DNA of 64,000 nucleotides, taken from assembly GCF_014495845.1 (NCBI RefSeq), contig NZ_CP061080.1, positions 1,353,001-1,417,000 on the forward strand, written 5' to 3'. The notes under the pieces are model-generated. The model searched no databases. It was not told the origin of the DNA and was given only the letters and a program-made list of their open reading frames with translations. The stretch comes from Aquibium microcysteis. Lineage in GTDB: Bacteria > Pseudomonadota > Alphaproteobacteria > Rhizobiales > Rhizobiaceae. The first letter of the stretch is position 1. Each line of letters opens with the position of its first letter. A program made the position numbers and the translations under genes. Shown in pieces: positions 62,200-64,000 of this stretch.

Positions 62200-64000
62200 T
62201 CAACCCGCGCTGTATTCCATGGACTTGAACGAGAGATCCGCCGCCGAGGCCGGCGCATCCGAGATTTTTCGGATGTTGGCCCAGGTGTGCTTGTAGTTCG
62301 GAAGGATCAGTTCGTTCGTCCCGGCATTGACGATGTTGCCCTGCGCGCCGTTGGGAGCGCCGAACACCATGAAGGTCTCCTTCCGGCGCGCAGTCGGCGT
62401 CGGATAGACCAGCGCCTGCGTGGCGCCGACATCGTTGAAGACCTCGACCAGATCGCCGGCCTTGACCCCGAGTTCGGCCATGTCCTCCGGGTTGATCTCG
62501 ATATACGGGATCGGGAAGCGGTCGGAGACGAAGTCGTTGGCCTTGTCCAGGAACCAGTTCTGCCAGATGACGTTGGCGCGGCCATTGTTGATGAGGAACG
62601 CAAAATTGTCCCTCTGGTAGGCCTTGCCGGGCGCCTGCATACCTCGCCATTCGCCGCCGCAGAACAGCGCCTTGCCGTCCTCGCGGCCATGACGGGTAAA
62701 CTTTCCGTCCGTGTAGAGGCGCTTCGTCCCGACCAGTTGACCATTCTCGAAGCCGACGACCGGTTCCTGCACGCCATTGTTACCCATGGCGCGCAGCCGG
62801 TCGTAGGTCACTTCCGGATTGCCGGAGTGATAGCCGTCCATGAAAGCGTCTTCCTCGGTCTTCCAGTCATAACCCTTGAACTGGTCGGCATAGGCCTCGC
62901 GGCCATCTTCTCGCAGGACACGCTCAAGGTGCTGAGCGAGGCCGGCTGCGATCAGGCAGTCCGGCTTGGCGTTGCCCGGGCCGTCCATGTATTTCTCGAC
63001 GAGGCGTAGCCGGCGCTCGCCGTTCATCGAGGTCAGGTTCATCTCGCCGGATTCGACCGCTGGCAGGATGACATGCGCGGCCTGGCCGATCTGGCTGTGG
63101 ATGATGTCGACATTGACCGAGAACAACCCGCCCGCGTGGATCGCGCCGACGATGGCCTCGACCAGTTCTTCCCGGGTCGCTCCCGCATGTGCATCCATGG
63201 CGTCCTTAACCATGTTGGTCCGGCGGTTGTATTCGCGCTTGAACTCGGTCGCATTGAGCGTCGTCTTGTAGTGATCGTTGGCCCAGATGTGATGCACCTG
63301 GCCGTGGCCGGCGATGATCAGCTGGTCGATATAGGGCGCAGGCCGACCGACATGCGCGTCGGAGGGACGGAAGTAGCCTTCCTGGTGGCCACCGAGACGG
63401 CAGACACCACCGCCCTCGCGGCCGATATTGCCTGTCGCCAGGCCGATGTTCACCAGCGCGCCGATGACGCGATAGTTGTCGTTGCCCCAGATGATGCCCT
63501 TCTCGTAGCCGGTGGCGCACTTGCGGCGCGAGCCGTCCTCCTTCGGCTTGGCGATCCACTCGGCCGCCTTGACGATGTCTGCCTCGGCAAGCCCGGTGAT
63601 CGACGCGCCCTCGGCGAGCGACATCTTGCACTTCGCGCGCGCCATCTCGAACGAGCCGAGAGCGGCCGGATGCGCTTCGTCCTGCGGCACCGCGACGTCT
63701 CCGCCGAGTGTCGACGCGGCGATGAAGTCCTTGTCCACCCAGCCCTGGTCGGCGATGTAGGTGAACAGCGTGTTGAACAGCGCCAGGTCCGTTCCGGTCT
63801 TGATCGCCAGGTGCAGCACGTTCTCCGCCCCGGCTTCCACCTCGCAGGCATTGGCCGTCACCGTGCGGCGGGGATCGACTATGATCACCTTGGCCCCGTT
63901 CCTGATGCCGGGCACCATGTGGTTCAGGAAGAGGTTGGTCTGGCATTCGAGCGGGTTGGTGCCGACAAGCATGATCGTGTCGGTCAGCGTGTAGTCCTCA
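62200..64000 (-). CDS. aioA: Arsenite oxidase large subunit, 5' part outside window
   Basis: AioA is the molybdopterin subunit that oxidises As(III) to As(V) in the periplasm. About 600 C-terminal residues are visible; the frame is open to the window end, so roughly 230 N-terminal residues with the [3Fe-4S] cluster are missing. Characteristic parts are MLVGTNPLECQTNLFLNHM, GREGGGVCRLGGHQEGYFRP, the RPAPYID segment and the family end GTNELILPNYKHTWANIRK. Gene order with cytC and moeA supports the call. aioB should lie just outside. Confidence 0.95.
   Translation of the reverse strand, partial: EDYTLTDTIMLVGTNPLECQTNLFLNHMVPGIRNGAKVIIVDPRRTVTANACEVEAGAENVLHLAIKTGTDLALFNTLFTYIADQGWVDKDFIAASTLGGDVAVPQDEAHPAALGSFEMARAKCKMSLAEGASITGLAEADIVKAAEWIAKPKEDGSRRKCATGYEKGIIWGNDNYRVIGALVNIGLATGNIGREGGGVCRLGGHQEGYFRPSDAHVGRPAPYIDQLIIAGHGQVHHIWANDHYKTTLNATEFKREYNRRTNMVKDAMDAHAGATREELVEAIVGAIHAGGLFSVNVDIIHSQIGQAAHVILPAVESGEMNLTSMNGERRLRLVEKYMDGPGNAKPDCLIAAGLAQHLERVLREDGREAYADQFKGYDWKTEEDAFMDGYHSGNPEVTYDRLRAMGNNGVQEPVVGFENGQLVGTKRLYTDGKFTRHGREDGKALFCGGEWRGMQAPGKAYQRDNFAFLINNGRANVIWQNWFLDKANDFVSDRFPIPYIEINPEDMAELGVKAGDLVEVFNDVGATQALVYPTPTARRKETFMVFGAPNGAQGNIVNAGTNELILPNYKHTWANIRKISDAPASAADLSFKSMEYSAG

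Overview
The window looks like chromosome of a high-GC alphaproteobacterium of the order Hyphomicrobiales (Rhizobiales), probably near the Mesorhizobium/Aminobacter/Aquamicrobium group. Four things support this: the block dusB-ntrB-ntrC-ntrY-ntrX-trkA-dat-hfq-hflX in its typical rhizobial order; a fused ispDF next to cinA; an aqpS-type arsenic operon; and regulatory sites of alphaproteobacterial type (a LexA box GAAC-N7-GAAC and EcfG promoters GGAAC-N16-CGTT). The genus is an inference.

Layout. 1-1110 is a non-coding array of intergenic repeats, followed by a small unknown gene and a stress membrane protein with an EcfG-type promoter. 2371-5515 holds lipA, a COQ10/RatA-like gene, cinA and ispDF. 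5679-17143 is the nitrogen-regulation block ending in hfq-hflX. 17287-27687 is a carbohydrate-uptake locus: two ABC systems, a sugar-type dehydrogenase, an SMP-30/lactonase and one GntR-type regulator. Two pairs of near-palindromic operators, each pair spaced exactly 43 bp, tie the two operons together. 28052-29384 is a decayed type I restriction locus (hsdM and hsdR remnants) around an intact DUF433/PIN-like toxin-antitoxin pair. 29462-39806 carries mazG, a MarR gene, pncA, and an operon for N-heterocycle (nicotinate-like) metabolism: a molybdenum hydroxylase, a 6-hydroxynicotinate reductase homologue, UPF0280, DUF1185 and MarR.

40413-40548 encodes a 28-residue single-membrane-span peptide directly behind a perfect LexA box, resembling in kind the Caulobacter division inhibitor SidA. 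Then come ggt, lipB, tRNA-Leu(GAG), a possible type III secretion chaperone/substrate pair, a second EcfG-promoter gene, a lipoprotein, mgtE, a cysteine-rich DUF6455 gene behind a perfect FNR/FixK box, and metG-tatD-MBL-ybaK.

52585-64000 is an arsenic island starting with a tyrosine-recombinase-like gene of lower GC. On the minus strand it runs aioA (cut by the window end), a cytochrome c, moeA, arsR, arsC (phosphatase type), aqpS, arsC (glutaredoxin type), arsH, a second arsR, a FAD/NAD oxidoreductase with a cysteine-rich tail, and an MFS transporter. Together these would oxidise arsenite to arsenate, reduce arsenate inside the cell, let arsenite out, and modify or export other arsenic species. 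Two ars genes share a near-identical ATTTC-N10-GAAAT operator.
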